Source: Platanthera guangdongensis (Eukaryota > Streptophyta > Magnoliopsida > Asparagales > Orchidaceae). Taken from it: 64,000 nucleotides of DNA. Location of the stretch: the NCBI GenBank assembly GCA_039583875.1, contig CM077151.1, forward strand, positions 114,842,609-114,906,608. Direction: 5' to 3'. The position numbers and the translations under genes are program-made. Shown in pieces: positions 20,530-32,589 of this stretch; the stretch's first letter is position 1; each line of letters begins with the position of its first letter. The notes under the pieces are model-generated. The model was not told the DNA's origin, searched no databases, and worked only from the letters and a program-made list of their open reading frames with translations.

Positions 20530-21108
20530 GTGAACGGGCTTGCACTCGCCCGTGTGACAAGTCACATTTATGAAGAAAATTTAATTTTTTTATAAAGCTA
20601 TGTTCAATTTAAAACCAGAGTAGATATAATTGCACCAGAGAGGAATGGAGTTATGTTTCCAGAGCACCACATGGGTGGACACACAACCATATGTGCATCC
20701 ATGTCACATTTGCCTGATTAATCTCAACTCATCCCGAGCACCACACAGGGGGACACACAACCGTGTGTGCAGCCGTATGTTTGAGTTCGATGATGTTGCG
20801 GACCGAGAACTACACGAGTAGATACCCAGCCATGTTCGCACCCGGGTATAGGGTACTGAGTTCAACGATGCTGTCCCCGAGAAGGACACGGGTCCACACA
20901 CGTCCGTGTTATGGACCGTGTTCACCTCACTGTTTCCCCATGAGTTTGACCACACGGGTCCACAAACACCCATTATATTGATCGTATGCGCCAGACGCGA
21001 TGCTTACCCATCAGTTTGATGATACGTCATCTCGAGACCCGTTTATTGAGCGGTTTTTTATTTAGTGAACACGGGTACACACACGCCCGTGTTGCAACCC
21101 GTGTTCGA
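20530..21108 (+). promoter_or_regulatory. Internal motif array upstream of the ATH-1 ORF
   Basis: Repeated degenerate units built on ACACGGGTCCACACACG, CCGTGTT and CCCGTGTTC (near 20537, 20680, 20755, 20885, 20950, 21070). The last block, GTTGCAACCCGTGTTCGACA, closely matches GTTGGAACCCATGTTCGACA in the ATH-1 LTR near 24695, just before that LTR's TATA box. Confidence 0.55.
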
Positions 21109-21109
21109 C

Positions 21110-21118
21110 ATACTATAT
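21110..21118 (+). promoter_or_regulatory. TATA box upstream of the ATH-1 ORF
   Basis: ACTATATAAGG, followed by a pyrimidine-rich leader with AAACCCTAG, typical of plant transcript 5' ends. The ATG at 21425 is downstream. Confidence 0.55.
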
Positions 21119-21424
21119 AAGGTTGTGTGCTACCGATACTCATCTTCCTCCTCTCCAATCCCAAGTTAAAACCCTAGCTTCCAGCACTCCATGCCACGAA
21201 CTTAGTTGCGAAATGTTTTCCTCCAGACTTCGCGGATCTGTTTACTCTAATCTCGATCTACACTCCTATTAAAATTTCAATCATTTTCTTTTTTTCTTTT
21301 CAATTCCTATTTTTCTCATTCTTTTCACATTCTTCTTCATTCTCTTCTCATTCCTCTACCTCTCAGTCTTCTAAATTTTATTTCTCTTCTCATTTCTCTC
21401 TTTCTCATTCTTCCTCTACAGATC

Positions 21425-22464
21425 ATGTCGACGGGACGATCGCAAGGGTGACGCCGTCGTCGTCCGAATCTCACCGCATTATCTATCGAGGGGCGCGACG
21501 ATGCTACACACCTGGAGTTTACGGATCCTGCTCACATTAATCACTTCAATCGACTCAAATCCAGGATATTTCAAGATATGTGTACTATTGATTGGAGTGT
21601 TTTAGAGGAGATCCATTTGCCTGACGAAGTACGAGGGTTAGTTTCTGTAGAGGGGTGGGCATAATTTTTTAATATTGATGAGTTGGGGTTTAAGGAACTA
21701 TCACTAGAGTTTATGACAACTTGCTACCTAAATCTCTAGCCGACCTTCACCGAGACGACCAACTCACAGGAAGGACTTATTTCGTTTCGAGTCTCTAACA
21801 CCACATATATTCTTTCTCTTATCTATTTCAAACAGTATTTAGTGGTGTATGAGGACACTTTCCTCTACATTGCTGCATATTCCGAGCTTAAACTTGATCT
21901 CCCCTCTCGTGACCACGCCGCCAATATCTGGTCTCGGCTTGCATTTGATCTGTCCCCATATGAGGCCTAGAGGTCTAAGGCCTCTCAGTTGCATTCTCTC
22001 TCTCTTCATTACATCCATCATCTACTGAGTCATACATTGAGTGGCAGGGGCGAAATATCTGGTGTCATGAGGAGACAGGATATTCTTTACCTCTAAAGCA
22101 TGTCTTTGCGATACGACATTCACTTGAGATAAATTTCATTCTTCATCAGGCCGACAATTCCCGTATTGGGTCAATTTGTGTAGCACCCTACATCACTTGC
22201 TTAGCGAAGAACATGAATATCTTTGATTCCCTTTCCTCGATGACAGTAGTAGTGAGGACAGTTCCCATCACCATGGCTTATCTTCGATCCCTCTGCCTCG
22301 TCACTACACGTCAGGGTCAGGGTGGACCAATTTATTCTATTACAAGGCATGGACCTAGGCTTGCTTCTGATTCCGACGATGATGACCATGACCTCGACGA
22401 GCCACTGATTCCTCCGTACCAGTCTACTCATCATCATGGAGAGTCTTCTGTCCCTCCTCCTTGA
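21425..22464 (+). pseudogene. Athila-type downstream ORF (ATHILA ORF-1 / plant transposon protein family), decayed
   Basis: From ATG 21425, one dominant frame contains FNIDELGFKELSLEFMTT, GLISFRVSNTTYILSL, ANIWSRLAFDLSPYEA, the HYIHHLLSHTLSGRGE-x-SGV block and later IGSICVAPYITCLAKNMNIF. The leucine-rich GR(G/H)E..GV and P(Y)ITxLA patterns are those I associate with the Athila ORF-1/putative plant transposon protein family. It is broken by TGA near 21449 (QG-stop-RRRR, consistent with CGA to TGA), TAA near 21662, TAG near 21737 and more, with frame changes after about 22100. Function unknown; in Athila elements such ORFs lie between pol and the 3' LTR. Confidence 0.55.
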
Positions 22465-24216
22465 TTGCACTCTTAATATTCACGTGATTTCCATCACCTT
22501 TATAAGACCGTGATCTCATCGTGCTTACAGAGTATAGAGGAATCACAGTAGCGGACAGAGGCCGCCATAGCTGAGATCAGGGATCACTTGCAGATCTCTC
22601 ATCCATGACTGACAGCTCCCTGTCCCATCACCTCCCAGACAATCCTTCTAATGCTGCTGACCCAGCATTTTATTTTTGATTTCTCAGTAGTATTCTATAT
22701 TTGGATATGTATATCAACAAACATTATATGCTCTCATAATTACTCTTGTTGTACTGCTTATGCTCTTCTATCTGATTGATGTTCAGTTCTTTACATATTG
22801 TATTACCTTCTTTAACAGTTCTTTACATGCATTGAGGACACTGCAAATTTTAAGTATGGGGGAGGATATTCTTAAATTCTAATATTTAACTACTGTACAC
22901 GATTACAATTTGTTAAGAAACAGGACAATAAGAAAAAAAATGTAGACTCATTAAACACTCCGAATAAAAATTATTTTTGCTTCTTTCTAAGCTTTCATTA
23001 ATTCACTAACTTGGGATTATAACTAGTTAATTTGCTTTGGTAAGCTGATTTAAATGAATTAAAGTAGACTCATTGAGTGTACAAATTTGTTGATAGTAAT
23101 TATGTATGGAAATTCATTACCTTAATTTTCTCTATATAACTTACTTTTAAGATTATTCCTCTATATTATTAACTAATAATCACTCTATTTTAGAAAATAT
23201 AATTATCTATAATAAAGCATGTCGAAGAGTGTAACATTTTGATAATTTTTTATTCGGGAATTAAAATAAAGAATACTCTTTATTGGTGTCTAGAACTTGC
23301 CCTCTAGCGATCCTCAAAACTTTTGCATAAGTTAATTAGTTGGTGTGGAAATGACTTAGGCCTCCCATTGGATAACTTGAGACTTGCAAGCCCAAAACCC
23401 TAAACATTATACCCTTACACACCCAATTTGGATCTAATCCCTATTTCTTTCGATGTACCACTACTAAAATTCATCATGGCCAAAACTTCTTACCCATTAA
23501 CACATCTATCATTGAGTTTACACCTTTGGCTATGTGAATTACAAAATTTAAACAGATGGTGTAAAGCACTTTAATAATCTATTTGTTGGTGAAAAAAAGA
23601 GAAAAAATATGAATATGCATCAAAAGGCTGAAGAAAGAAAAAAAGAATACAAAAAAGGGGGAAAGTATAATAACTGTGAAGTCTGGGGGTGCTTTTATAA
23701 TGGTGATGTATGTTAGTGTAATTACATAGAAAGAGGCTCAATCGTGATCTGGGTGTTATAAGAACCATTGAGTTTATATTTGATTACCCATCTTTTATCC
23801 TATGCCTGAAGTTACATCCTAATACAAGTCCTAAGCATCCATCCTTGCTAATCCTAAAAGTGCAGTGGAGAGGGTGTGAAAAGGCAAGCTTATGACTATC
23901 AATATTGGTACTTATAAGTTTTGAAACACTAATGCCTACCTTATTGAGATTGTTATTTTCTCCTCACATTTGCTATGGATGACTGTAATTTTATTTTTAG
24001 GAAAGAGTAAAAGATAGTTAAGAGATATTTGAGAGGAATTTTACGATAAGGTTATATTTAGAAAAGGTTGCTATACTATTTTCTATGCAATTACAAGAAC
24101 AAATTTCTCTTTGAATTCATAGCAACCAGCTTGCGGGAGAAAAATTAATTATTGGTAACCCAAATGTTTGAATTAGTTTGCTTAGGGACAAGCAAACACA
24201 TAAGTCTGGGGTTATT
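22465..24216 (+). other. ATH-1 3' non-coding region
   Basis: AT-rich, no supportable frame. Contains ATTGAGGACACTGCAA followed by GGGGGAGGA (22840-22864), a pairing common in Athila/Tat 3' regions, and AAGTCTGGGG at about 24202-24211, directly before the LTR, as a polypurine-tract candidate. Confidence 0.5.
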
Positions 24217-25724
24217 TGATGAGTACAATTATATAAGTCCTTTTTACTATCATATTTGTAATCATGTCCATTATTATCTACCTCCATTCGTTATAATTGC
24301 ACGAAAATAGTTAAGAACTTGAATTATCATGAATAGAAGAGCGCAATATAAATTTTCCTTCATTTTCCTTTATTAAGTTATTTATTTATTCATTACTCAT
24401 CTTAATGCAGGTATTCAAGTCCTTGTAACTAAAAGACTTTGAGCAAGCAGAGGTGTTCACGGATCCAACATGACTGATGGCAGGAAAATTTTGGATGGGG
24501 AACCACACGTGTAGGGACACGCCCGTGTCATTACCCGTGTCCTTATCGGGAAGGATCAGACCTGGAGCCATGAAGAACACACGGCCGTGTTACTTACCAT
24601 GTTAAATGATACGGGTCATGACTAGGCATGCCTTTTCATTTCAAAACCACCCAGATGCACCGTTTAAACCCTTCACGGCCTTTGACATGGCCATGTTGGA
24701 ACCCATGTTCGACATCTGCTTGTATGAAGACTATAAAAACATGTAGAAAGAAATAAAAGTTGACTTTTGGATTGAAGGACTTCGAGAACTTCTGGAGGAC
24801 GAAAGTAGAGCACTCAAGCGAAGGGGAAATCAAAGGAGATAATCCATATGATTTTAATCTTCATGTATCTCTTTTAATTTCCCACTTCTCTTAGTGGATC
24901 TAACCTTTATTTTACATTTCATATAAGACTTGCTTTTTCTGAATAGATTTCAGTAATCATGTAGGTTGATTTTCATTTCGGATCTGTGGTATTTTTTTCG
25001 TATGTCTATTTTCAAGAAAAGAGATTGAGCATAGATTTGAAGTTAATTTTTATTTCATGTGTATCCCAAACTTCTAGATTTAGAAATTAGAAGGTTGTGA
25101 TGGTGGTTATTAAATCCATTCTCTGGAGTTCTTCCTCTTTGTATTTGAAATTTCAAGATCGAGAGATATGTTGTTTGGATAATAACAATACGGATAATTA
25201 GATTCATGGTATCTTAGAGATAGGATTTCACGAATTTGTGTTTGACAGGGCAACTTTATATTAATGCAAATTTGAGTGTTGTGAATTGTTCGAGAGAAAA
25301 TTTACTCAACTTAAGTTTAGGTATTGAATTGCTCGAGAGAAAACTGGATAAAGATTGAACCCTTACAATACAATGAATTTGATAATTCTGTTAATACGTG
25401 GTTACATAGACTTGAATTAATGAGTACATATTCTCATGTGATTACTCTTAGACTATCTGCTTTTTACCATCCTTAATCCTCCAATGTCATTTTATCCAAT
25501 TAGTCCTAGTAATGTTAATTTAGAATAACAACCAACTTTAAATATCAGTACGATAATAGAGTGAGAGTGAGTACGAGTACTTGAAATGACCCTGAGCAAT
25601 ACGATACTAGATTTAGATTTCTCCTATAATATGATTGATAGGTGCACTTGCTTCAGATTGAAATCAATCTAACTTATACCTATCTACATAGTTTATACTA
25701 GAGTTGCAAATAAAATCCTCATCA
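24217..25724 (+). repeat. ATH-1 LTR (3')
   Basis: 1508 bp. The ends TGATGAG and CTCATCA are inverted complements. The U3 portion has ACACGTGTAGGGACACG, CCCGTGTC and ACACGGCCGTGTTAC motifs (24505-24590), then TATAAAAA near 24731. The other LTR is not in the window. Confidence 0.6.
24731..24738 (+). promoter_or_regulatory. TATA box of the ATH-1 LTR
   Basis: ACTATAAAAACATG downstream of the motif-rich U3, in plus orientation. Confidence 0.55.
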
Positions 25725-25739
25725 TGCAGTCGGCTTTCA

Positions 25740-26690
25740 ACAGCAGATAGCTGTTCACCTGTGCAACAAAGAAGCAGTTGGCTATAGAAGAAGACTCATC
25801 CCATCTACAGCAAGAGGGCTGGATTGATATTTGCTCAGTCCCGCAAGGTAGACTCAGAGATTTATCTCTGAGTTAGTTATTTCAAATTATTTGACTTCTT
25901 GTATAAATTTGTGTAGGATTCAGTTTATCTGAATATGAGCTGTAGGGACTTTTGGCCTGAGTTGTACTTGACTAATTAGTCACTGAGATTGGTGCCCTGC
26001 TTGGGCACTTAGGCAGGATGCAAATGTGGATCTGAGAGTAGGGTTATCCTCCCAGCCTAAGTAGTAGGCCTTAAAAATAAGGCTGAGTTGGGTGACTGGT
26101 GAGTAACTGAGCTGTAGGTGAAAAGTGTGTCACTGAGTTGTAGACTTTGGAGGACGCTGAGCTGTAGGTGCCTAGAAGGGCTCTGAGGTAGATACCTGGA
26201 AAGTTACTGAGTTGAAGGAGTGTTGCAACACTCTAAGAGTAGGGCTTTATGCCTGAAGTTGTAGGGCTGAAAAGCATGAGCTTTAAGCCTTAGAGATAAG
26301 GTTGAGGTAGGTGGTCAGTGGACCACTGAGCTGTAGGAGCACTGCAGGGCTCTAAGGTCACAAACTTTGTGGTTCTGAGGTATGGTTCTAAAGAGAACAT
26401 TAGTGTAAGGCAGAGGGCCTGAGGTGTAAGCTCTAAGGAGCATATTGGTGGAGTTTGTGCCTAGTCTAACAAAATAGTTGGATAGGTGGGAGGGAAAGTT
26501 GATGTACCCAATTGGGGAACCACTATAAACAACTGTGTGCTTGGCTGTATTGTTGTTATTCTTTTTTTTTTGCAGGTGCTAAGGACAAGCTCTAGATCAC
26601 CTAGTAAGAAATCAGCAAAAAGACTTAAACATTTTAAAGACCTATACACCCCCCCCTCTAGGTGATTAACTAACCTTATATTAATAACTT
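25740..26690 (+). repeat. SIRE-type copia LTR remnant
   Basis: Shares GGGGAACCACTATAAA (26514-26529) with the SIRE-A LTR (28522-28537), and the pattern of a C run followed by CTCTAGG near its end (26650-26665). The upstream part holds irregular repeats of CTGAGCTGTAGG (26100-26350). No coding region is attached. Confidence 0.5.
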
Positions 26691-27111
26691 TCACTTGGTA
26701 TTCTCTGATATTTTGGCATCATATAGTGTTCATAATTTTTGGGTGGCCATAACTTAAGGAAAACTAGTACTTCATGTTCAAGCCACACATGGCCTAATTT
26801 TGGGAAAAATTTGATACGCTAAATTAATTAGGAAAATTACAAGTTTCAGGATTTAGTCAAAATATACCATGATAGACCCCTAGTAAGAATTCTAGGGCAT
26901 TTGGATGAATATTTGATGGTGGTCACCACAAATGCTCATCATATAGCTTAGGTTGGTCTGCATATAGTAAAACCGCACAATTATGATAGCATGTAAGATG
27001 GTCATAGGGAGTTGGAGTAAATAGTATACTTATTTGGTAAGGTGAAAATGTGTTCATCATTAGGAGCCATGATGGGGAGGGTGTTGGGTTGAATAGTGTT
27101 AAGTGGTGCTT
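26691..27111. other. Unassigned repeat-like DNA
   Basis: AT-rich. The start resembles a decayed primer site (TTGGTATTCTCTGA) after the LTR remnant. No gene seen. Confidence 0.3.
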
Positions 27112-28761
27112 TGTTGGATCCCTAGTTTGATTTGGGCTAGGTTCACTAATTAGGATAATTGACCAAACATGTATAGCCAGGGTCATGTCTGTGTCTGGAG
27201 TTTAGGTTATGTCCTTAGAGTCAACATTGCCTGGACTAGCCAAGAGTAGACTGCAGAAGACTCCAGACTTAGAGAAAAATCAAGTTCAGGAAAGTGAGTT
27301 CGATGTTCGTCAAACTCAGCTCGAGGAAAGTCGTGCACAACTCGACAAACTCAGAGTAAATTCTCTAAGTTGAGATCGATGATATCCTAGCTCAGGTCGA
27401 CGATTTCTGGAAGATCAACTTCAACATTCCAAGACCAGAATCTTTTCTCTGAACTCCAGTCGACGAATTTATGTTATCAACTCGACGATCTTAGAGCACA
27501 GAATTGGAAAGTTTTATGAGAAAGCAATCAACTGTTCTCAGGTCGACAAACTTAGTTCTCAGCTTGATGAACAAGGATTCTCAGGTCGACGAACAAGATT
27601 GCTCAGCTCGACGAACTCTAGACTCAGGTCGACGAAATCTGTTCTTTGCTCGACGAATTATGTGCAGATCCAGACTTGGATTTTTCCTTCATTTTGTCCT
27701 CATTCTATTGCACTAATTCCTGAATAATCAATGCTTAATATTCTTTGAATATAACCATTAGAAGCAGCATTGATTATGGTATTCATCAGGAAAATTGCTT
27801 GTCATTTTTTAATAGGACAGTTGGGGAAATCCAATTAATGCAGATATTCTATCCAGTCATATTACATTCTCCAGGCCATCAGTAATTAATGAAAAGGAAT
27901 TCAAAAATTCAAAGGAGATTGTTGACTGATAATATAAAAGAGATTTTTTTCTCTTTTCGACAACAAGCAAGTCCAGACCAGAAAGAGAATACAAGGCTTA
28001 CAGAGAAGATCAACATCAATCTGATTCTAATCCCTCTCTGTATAGAAAACAAACTTGTTTTCTCGTTGACATTGTTGAAGAAGAAGAATACCATTCATCC
28101 CAAATCAAGAGTCTTCTTCAACCTTCACCCCAAGATTCTTCAAGGTCAATAAAATATCTATCAGTCAAGAAGTTCCAGGATCTCTTCTAGTCAAGGCTGA
28201 AGATAGAAGACCTACACCCTGAAGCAAAGCTCAAGTCTTCCTTAGTTCAATATCTCAGAGGGGAGCTTTATCAATATCAAAGATCCACTAGTCTTCTCAG
28301 TTGATTTGAGAAAGAGAAGACACCATAACTCTCTCACCCCCTCACTGTACAAAGTGTTCTTTAACTCCCTTCAAAAGTTATTCCTTGGTTGCAAGTCTCC
28401 TAATCAAAAGACTTGGGTTGTTTTTTGAGCATCTAATCAAAAGCTCATTAGTGGCAGTCACCTGATCAAAACTTGTTAGTGGATTCCTAACAGGTGGTAG
28501 ACGAGTGGATTTACCCAGGTTGGGGAACCACTATAAAGTTCTTGTGTCGTCTGGTTTCCCTCTTTCTTTTTGTTCTTGCTGTGGCTATTTTGGTTTCATT
28601 TTCCTATGGCTGTGTTAGGTTAAGATATCTTAGGTTGCTCTTTTGCTTACTATGAATATTAGTTGCTTTATTCTGATAATTTTTATAAACAGCAAATAGT
28701 TTTCAGATACTCTATTCACCCCCTCCCCTCTAGAGTATATCAGGTGTAACCCTCACTTTCA
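27112..28761 (+). repeat. SIRE-A 5' LTR
   Basis: 1650 bp. Contains an array of TCGTCGA/TCGACGA motifs (27300-27660), TATAAAAG at 27933-27940, the conserved GGGGAACCACTATAAA at 28522 and a C-rich end. Confidence 0.92.
27933..27940 (+). promoter_or_regulatory. TATA box of the SIRE-A LTR
   Basis: TATAAAAG followed by a T-run; the same motif is at 38408-38415 in the 3' LTR. Confidence 0.65.
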
Positions 28762-28763
28762 AT

Positions 28764-28775
28764 TGGTAACAGAGC
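28764..28775 (+). other. SIRE-A primer-binding site
   Basis: TGGTAACAGAGC, one mismatch from the initiator-Met complement TGGTATCAGAGC, two bases after the LTR. Confidence 0.85.
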
Positions 28776-28860
28776 GGGTTCCTTTGGTTGTACAAGCTAA
28801 CCCTTGAGCCAAAAGATCCTGTGTTAGATCTACTCTTTTATTTAGGATTATTTTCACAGC

Positions 28861-29831
28861 ATGGCACAGAACAAGGATTATGCAAGCACCAGACCTCTAG
28901 TGCGTAACTTGAATAAATTTGCCATCTGGAAGGCAAGAATTAAACTTTTTATGAATTCCATTGATGAGGACATCTACAATTCTATTTTGACAGGTCCTCC
29001 TCAACTATCTGCATCTACATCTACATCAACTTCAAGCACACATGTTGTTCCACCACCTGAGTGGACTGAAGCTCAGAAGAAGGCCAAGATTGCTGATGCA
29101 AAGGCAATGAACATTCTGGCTCAGACTATGTCTGATGACATCTTCCAGAAGGTGGCTGAATGCACATCAGCCAAGGCTATTTGGGACTCTCTTAACTAGA
29201 TGGTAGCTGGTTCTGCTAATAAGAGGAAAGACAGAAGATCAACTCTCATATCCTAGTATGATAACTTCAAGAAGGATGAGTCAGAGTCTGTTGCTGATAT
29301 GTACAACAGATTGAGCTCAATAATCAATGAGTTGAAGACATTAGACAAGGACATCACCCTTACTGAAGTGAATGATAAATCCTCATGTGCTTCCCAAGCT
29401 CATGGGATTCAAGGATCTGGCAAATCAAGGAGGCCAGGAGTTTAAATGAGATTTCCATAGAATCTCTATTGGGAAAGCTCAAGTCTTATGAGCAGCTGAT
29501 AAAGTCTAGAGAAGCTGCAGAACAAAGGACTCCTCCACCAGCAAGAAAGGAGCAAAATATAGCATTCAAGGCTGCTGAAGAGACTGAAGCTTCAACAGTT
29601 AATGTGGAACTAATGAGTCTCTTTGCCAAGAGATTCTACAAAATGGCAAGAAAAGACTTCAGGAGAAAAGCATCCAGGCAGGATGATAAGCCCAAGTATG
29701 TTAAAACTCCTACTAAAGAAGTAGTATGTTTTGGGTGCAGGAAACCTGGACACTTTATCTCAGAGTGTCCAGAGAATCAGAAGAAAGAAAGAAGAAGAGA
29801 CAAGAACTCCAAAAGACTAAAACACAGCTGA
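28861..29831 (+). pseudogene. SIRE-A gag
   Basis: Starts MAQNKDY at 28861. The capsid-type region has FAIWKARIKLFM, KAMNILAQTMSDDIF and SAKAIWDSL, typical of copia gag (UBN2-type), and the zinc knuckle CFGCRKPGHFISEC is near 29730. Damage: TAG at 29197-29199 and near 29254, then a frameshift near 29375; the downstream frame runs from about 29385 to 29831 and ends in TGA. The product would form the virus-like particle and bind RNA. Confidence 0.85.
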
Positions 29832-30984
29832 CCTTCCTCCAGCAAATTGAAAAGGAAGGAGAAGGGCTTTTTTGCTGATACCTAGAGTGACACAGAAAAT
29901 GAATCCACATCTTCCAGTTCCAGTGAAGAGGAAGAAGAGGTAAAGGCCAGGGAAGTCTGCCTCATGGCCACAAATGCCTCTAGCAGCCCATCAGATGATG
30001 AAGAAGTATCTGAAAATGAAGAGGTTTCAGAATCATAAGCTGATCATGTATTATCCTCATTTGATTATAATTCTGATAGTTTCAAAACTGAATTTGAAAC
30101 CATGTGTATTGATTTAATTAACTCTGAAAAAGACATCAAAATACTTAGGGAAAGACTCAATAATCAAGAAAATGTGATTTCTGAAAATACTAAATTAAAA
30201 GATGAACTAATCCTATCTTATGAACAAATTATTTCTTTAAAAACAAAGTTATGTGAGGCTAAGCAACTTAGGGAATCTCTCAATGGGAGAAGCCTTTGAG
30301 CTGATGGACATCACAAGTACAGTCAATGCCAGACTGAATGGCAAACTGGCCTTGGGTGCATCATCAAGCTTACCCCCCATACTTAAGAAGAACATATTAA
30401 CCACCCCTATAAAATTTGTTTCAGCTAATGGTAAAGAGGTAATAAACAATAAACAACCCACAGAAGAATTACCTAACTCTAAAAATCAAAAGAACAGAAA
30501 CCAAAAAACTCCAAGTAAAAACAAAGTTCAACAGATTTCGTCGAACTTAGGTCGACAAAATGTGCCTAGTTCACCGAAATCCGATCGACGATCTATGAAC
30601 GTAAATATTAGCTAAAATAATTCATTTTACTACGATCGACGAACTGTGTATGGTTCGTCGAGCAGAGATCGACGAACCTGGGACACAGAAAATGAATATC
30701 TTCATTCTCTGAGCAGAGATCGACGATCTTATCTCATTTCGTCGAACTCCGATCGACGAACTCATAACTTTTCATCGAACCCAGTCAGACTTGATAAAAA
30801 TCATAATTTTAACAAAAACTTAAATCAACCTAGAAAACATTTTAATCCACTTGCTGATTGGATTATTCCACCTAGAAAATTTCACCCCTTAGGAAGTAAA
30901 AGCCAACCTGAATGTTCATACATTTCCAGTTTTTCTTATGAAAAGAAACAAAGACCCAAGGTGACCTGGGTTAAGAACTTCTAA
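29832..30984 (+). pseudogene. SIRE-A gag-protease spacer
   Basis: Low-complexity coding-like sequence characteristic of SIRE elements: acidic Ser/Glu stretch (29900-30035), probable coiled coil (30090-30290: INSEKDIKILRERLNNQ, then ENTKLKDELILSYEQ), then a basic Ser/Asn-rich stretch with repeated DRRT/SSN units (30540-30790) and VTWVKNF at the end. Several stops and frame changes. The DRR units are encoded by the ATCGACGA DNA motif that also recurs in the LTR. Confidence 0.6.
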
Positions 30985-31004
30985 CTTTTTTCCTTACAGG
31001 TGAA

Positions 31005-31308
31005 GAACTATCTTATCACTCAAAATATGTCATTTCTAGATAGTGGGTGCTCAAAGCACATGACTTGATGCAAGGACAACCTAATCAACTTCAAGGCAAA
31101 GCTGGGTCCAAATATGATCTTTGGAGATTCCAGCGTTGGACAAACTGAAGGCTATGGAGACTTCAACAGTAGATCTGTCACTTTCCGAAATGTGGCATAT
31201 GTAAATGGTCTCAAACATAACCTAATATCCATAAGTCAATTATATGATGCAGGTTATTGGTTTGCTTTACTAATTCAAAATGTATTATTTCTTCAAATAA
31301 CCAAATAG
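31005..31308 (+). pseudogene. SIRE-A aspartic protease region
   Basis: LDSGCSKHMT near 31036 is the copia protease active site (D-S-G), broken by TGA right after it. Continues with MIFGDSSVGQTEGYGD and VAYVNGLKHNLISISQLYDAG, the usual C-terminal part. Confidence 0.8.
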
Positions 31309-31379
31309 TTTTAACAGGGTATAAACAAGGGAACATATACCTTGTAAACTTTAACTCTGCTAATTCAGAAATATGCCTA

Positions 31380-32290
31380 TTTAATCAAGTTAGTAATAAT
31401 AATATTCTTTGGCATAAGAGACTTGGTCATGTTAACCTTAAGAACATATCTAAGCTATCTACAAGAAAGAAAACCTATGCAAGGCTTGTCAAGAAGGCAA
31501 GAAAACTAAAAATAGCTTTAAGTCAATTAATACGAGTGACTCACCTAAGATTCTGTACTTGCTAGATATGGATATTTTTGGACCCATTGCTGTATAAAGC
31601 TTAGGAGGGAAGTCTTACAATCTAGTCATTGTAGATGACTTCTCTAGATTCTCTTGGGTGTTCTTCTTGAGACACAAGTTAGATAACTTCAAAGTCCTTA
31701 CAGATTTTCGTAAGGGCATAAGGATTGAGTATTCTACTCCACTTTCATTGATCAGAAGTGATCCTGGTACTGAGTTTAAATCTCTTCCCATGCAAAGATT
31801 TTGTGAGGAGGAAGGTATCAGGCATTGTTTCTCTGCTCCTAGAACTCCTAAACGAAATGATGTAGCAGAAAGGAAAAACAGAACCCTCATTGTATCTGCA
31901 AGAACATTGCTTACAGATGCACACATGCCCCTATCATTTTGGGCAGAGGATGTGAGCACAGAAAACTATGTGCTTAATAGAAGTTTGATACACAAACTTA
32001 AGGGTTAGACTCCCTATGAATTTCTCAAAGGGAAGAAACCTAAAATTGATTACTTTAGAATTTTTGGGGGTAGGTGTTTCATTCATAACAATAATAAGAA
32101 ACACATTAGAAAATTTGAAGATAAAGCTACAGAGGGAATTTTTCTTTGATATTCCCAAGTAAGCAATGCTTATAGAGTTTTCAATAAATCATCCCTTAAA
32201 ATAGAAGAATCTGTGCATATTTATTTTGATGAAGCTAACATGTATTATAAGGAGAACGATTCTTCTACCTCAGATTTATTGCAGGTGCCT
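31380..32290 (+). pseudogene. SIRE-A integrase
   Basis: LWHKRLGHVNLKNISKL (31410) is the GAG-pre-integrase/zinc region. The core has VIVDDFSRFSWVFFL (31630), RSDPGTEF (31755) and the E of NDVAERKNRT (31860), giving D, D, E; then MPLSFWAED and NRSLIHK. Stops at 32007-32009 and 32147-32149 and frame changes near 31300-31560 disable it. The C-terminal part with YRVFNKSS and VHIYFDE is recognisable. Confidence 0.85.
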
Positions 32291-32589
32291 CACTTTATGA
32301 GAAATTGGGTGAATTAAATCTTACTCAAAAGGTCATATCTCAGTCTCCTCCACAAGTTGATGAAGACAGTGAAGAAGAACTCTTGGAAGTGGCTGAACCT
32401 CCTTCAACAGTAGATATTATTCCACAAGAGGAATTAACTCCAAATGCTGTTGCTGAACCAACTCCACCCTCTGACTTTTTCACAATAAGGGATCACCCTG
32501 GATATCAAGTGATTGGAGATATATCAGTAGGTGTACAGACAAGGCATCAACTCAACAAAGATGTGATGCTTGCCTGTTGCATCTCTCAA

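Larger units (their letters stand above)
20295..25724 (+). mobile_element. ATH-1: 3' part of an Athila-type element
   Basis: Plus strand. Contains a promoter-like motif array, a decayed ORF of the Athila/putative plant transposon protein type, an AT-rich 3' region with a polypurine stretch (22856-22864), and one LTR with matched inverted ends TGATGAG...CTCATCA. The left side ends exactly where the TAT-1 LTR begins, so TAT-1 probably inserted into ATH-1 and the gag-pol half should lie left of the window. Confidence 0.6.
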
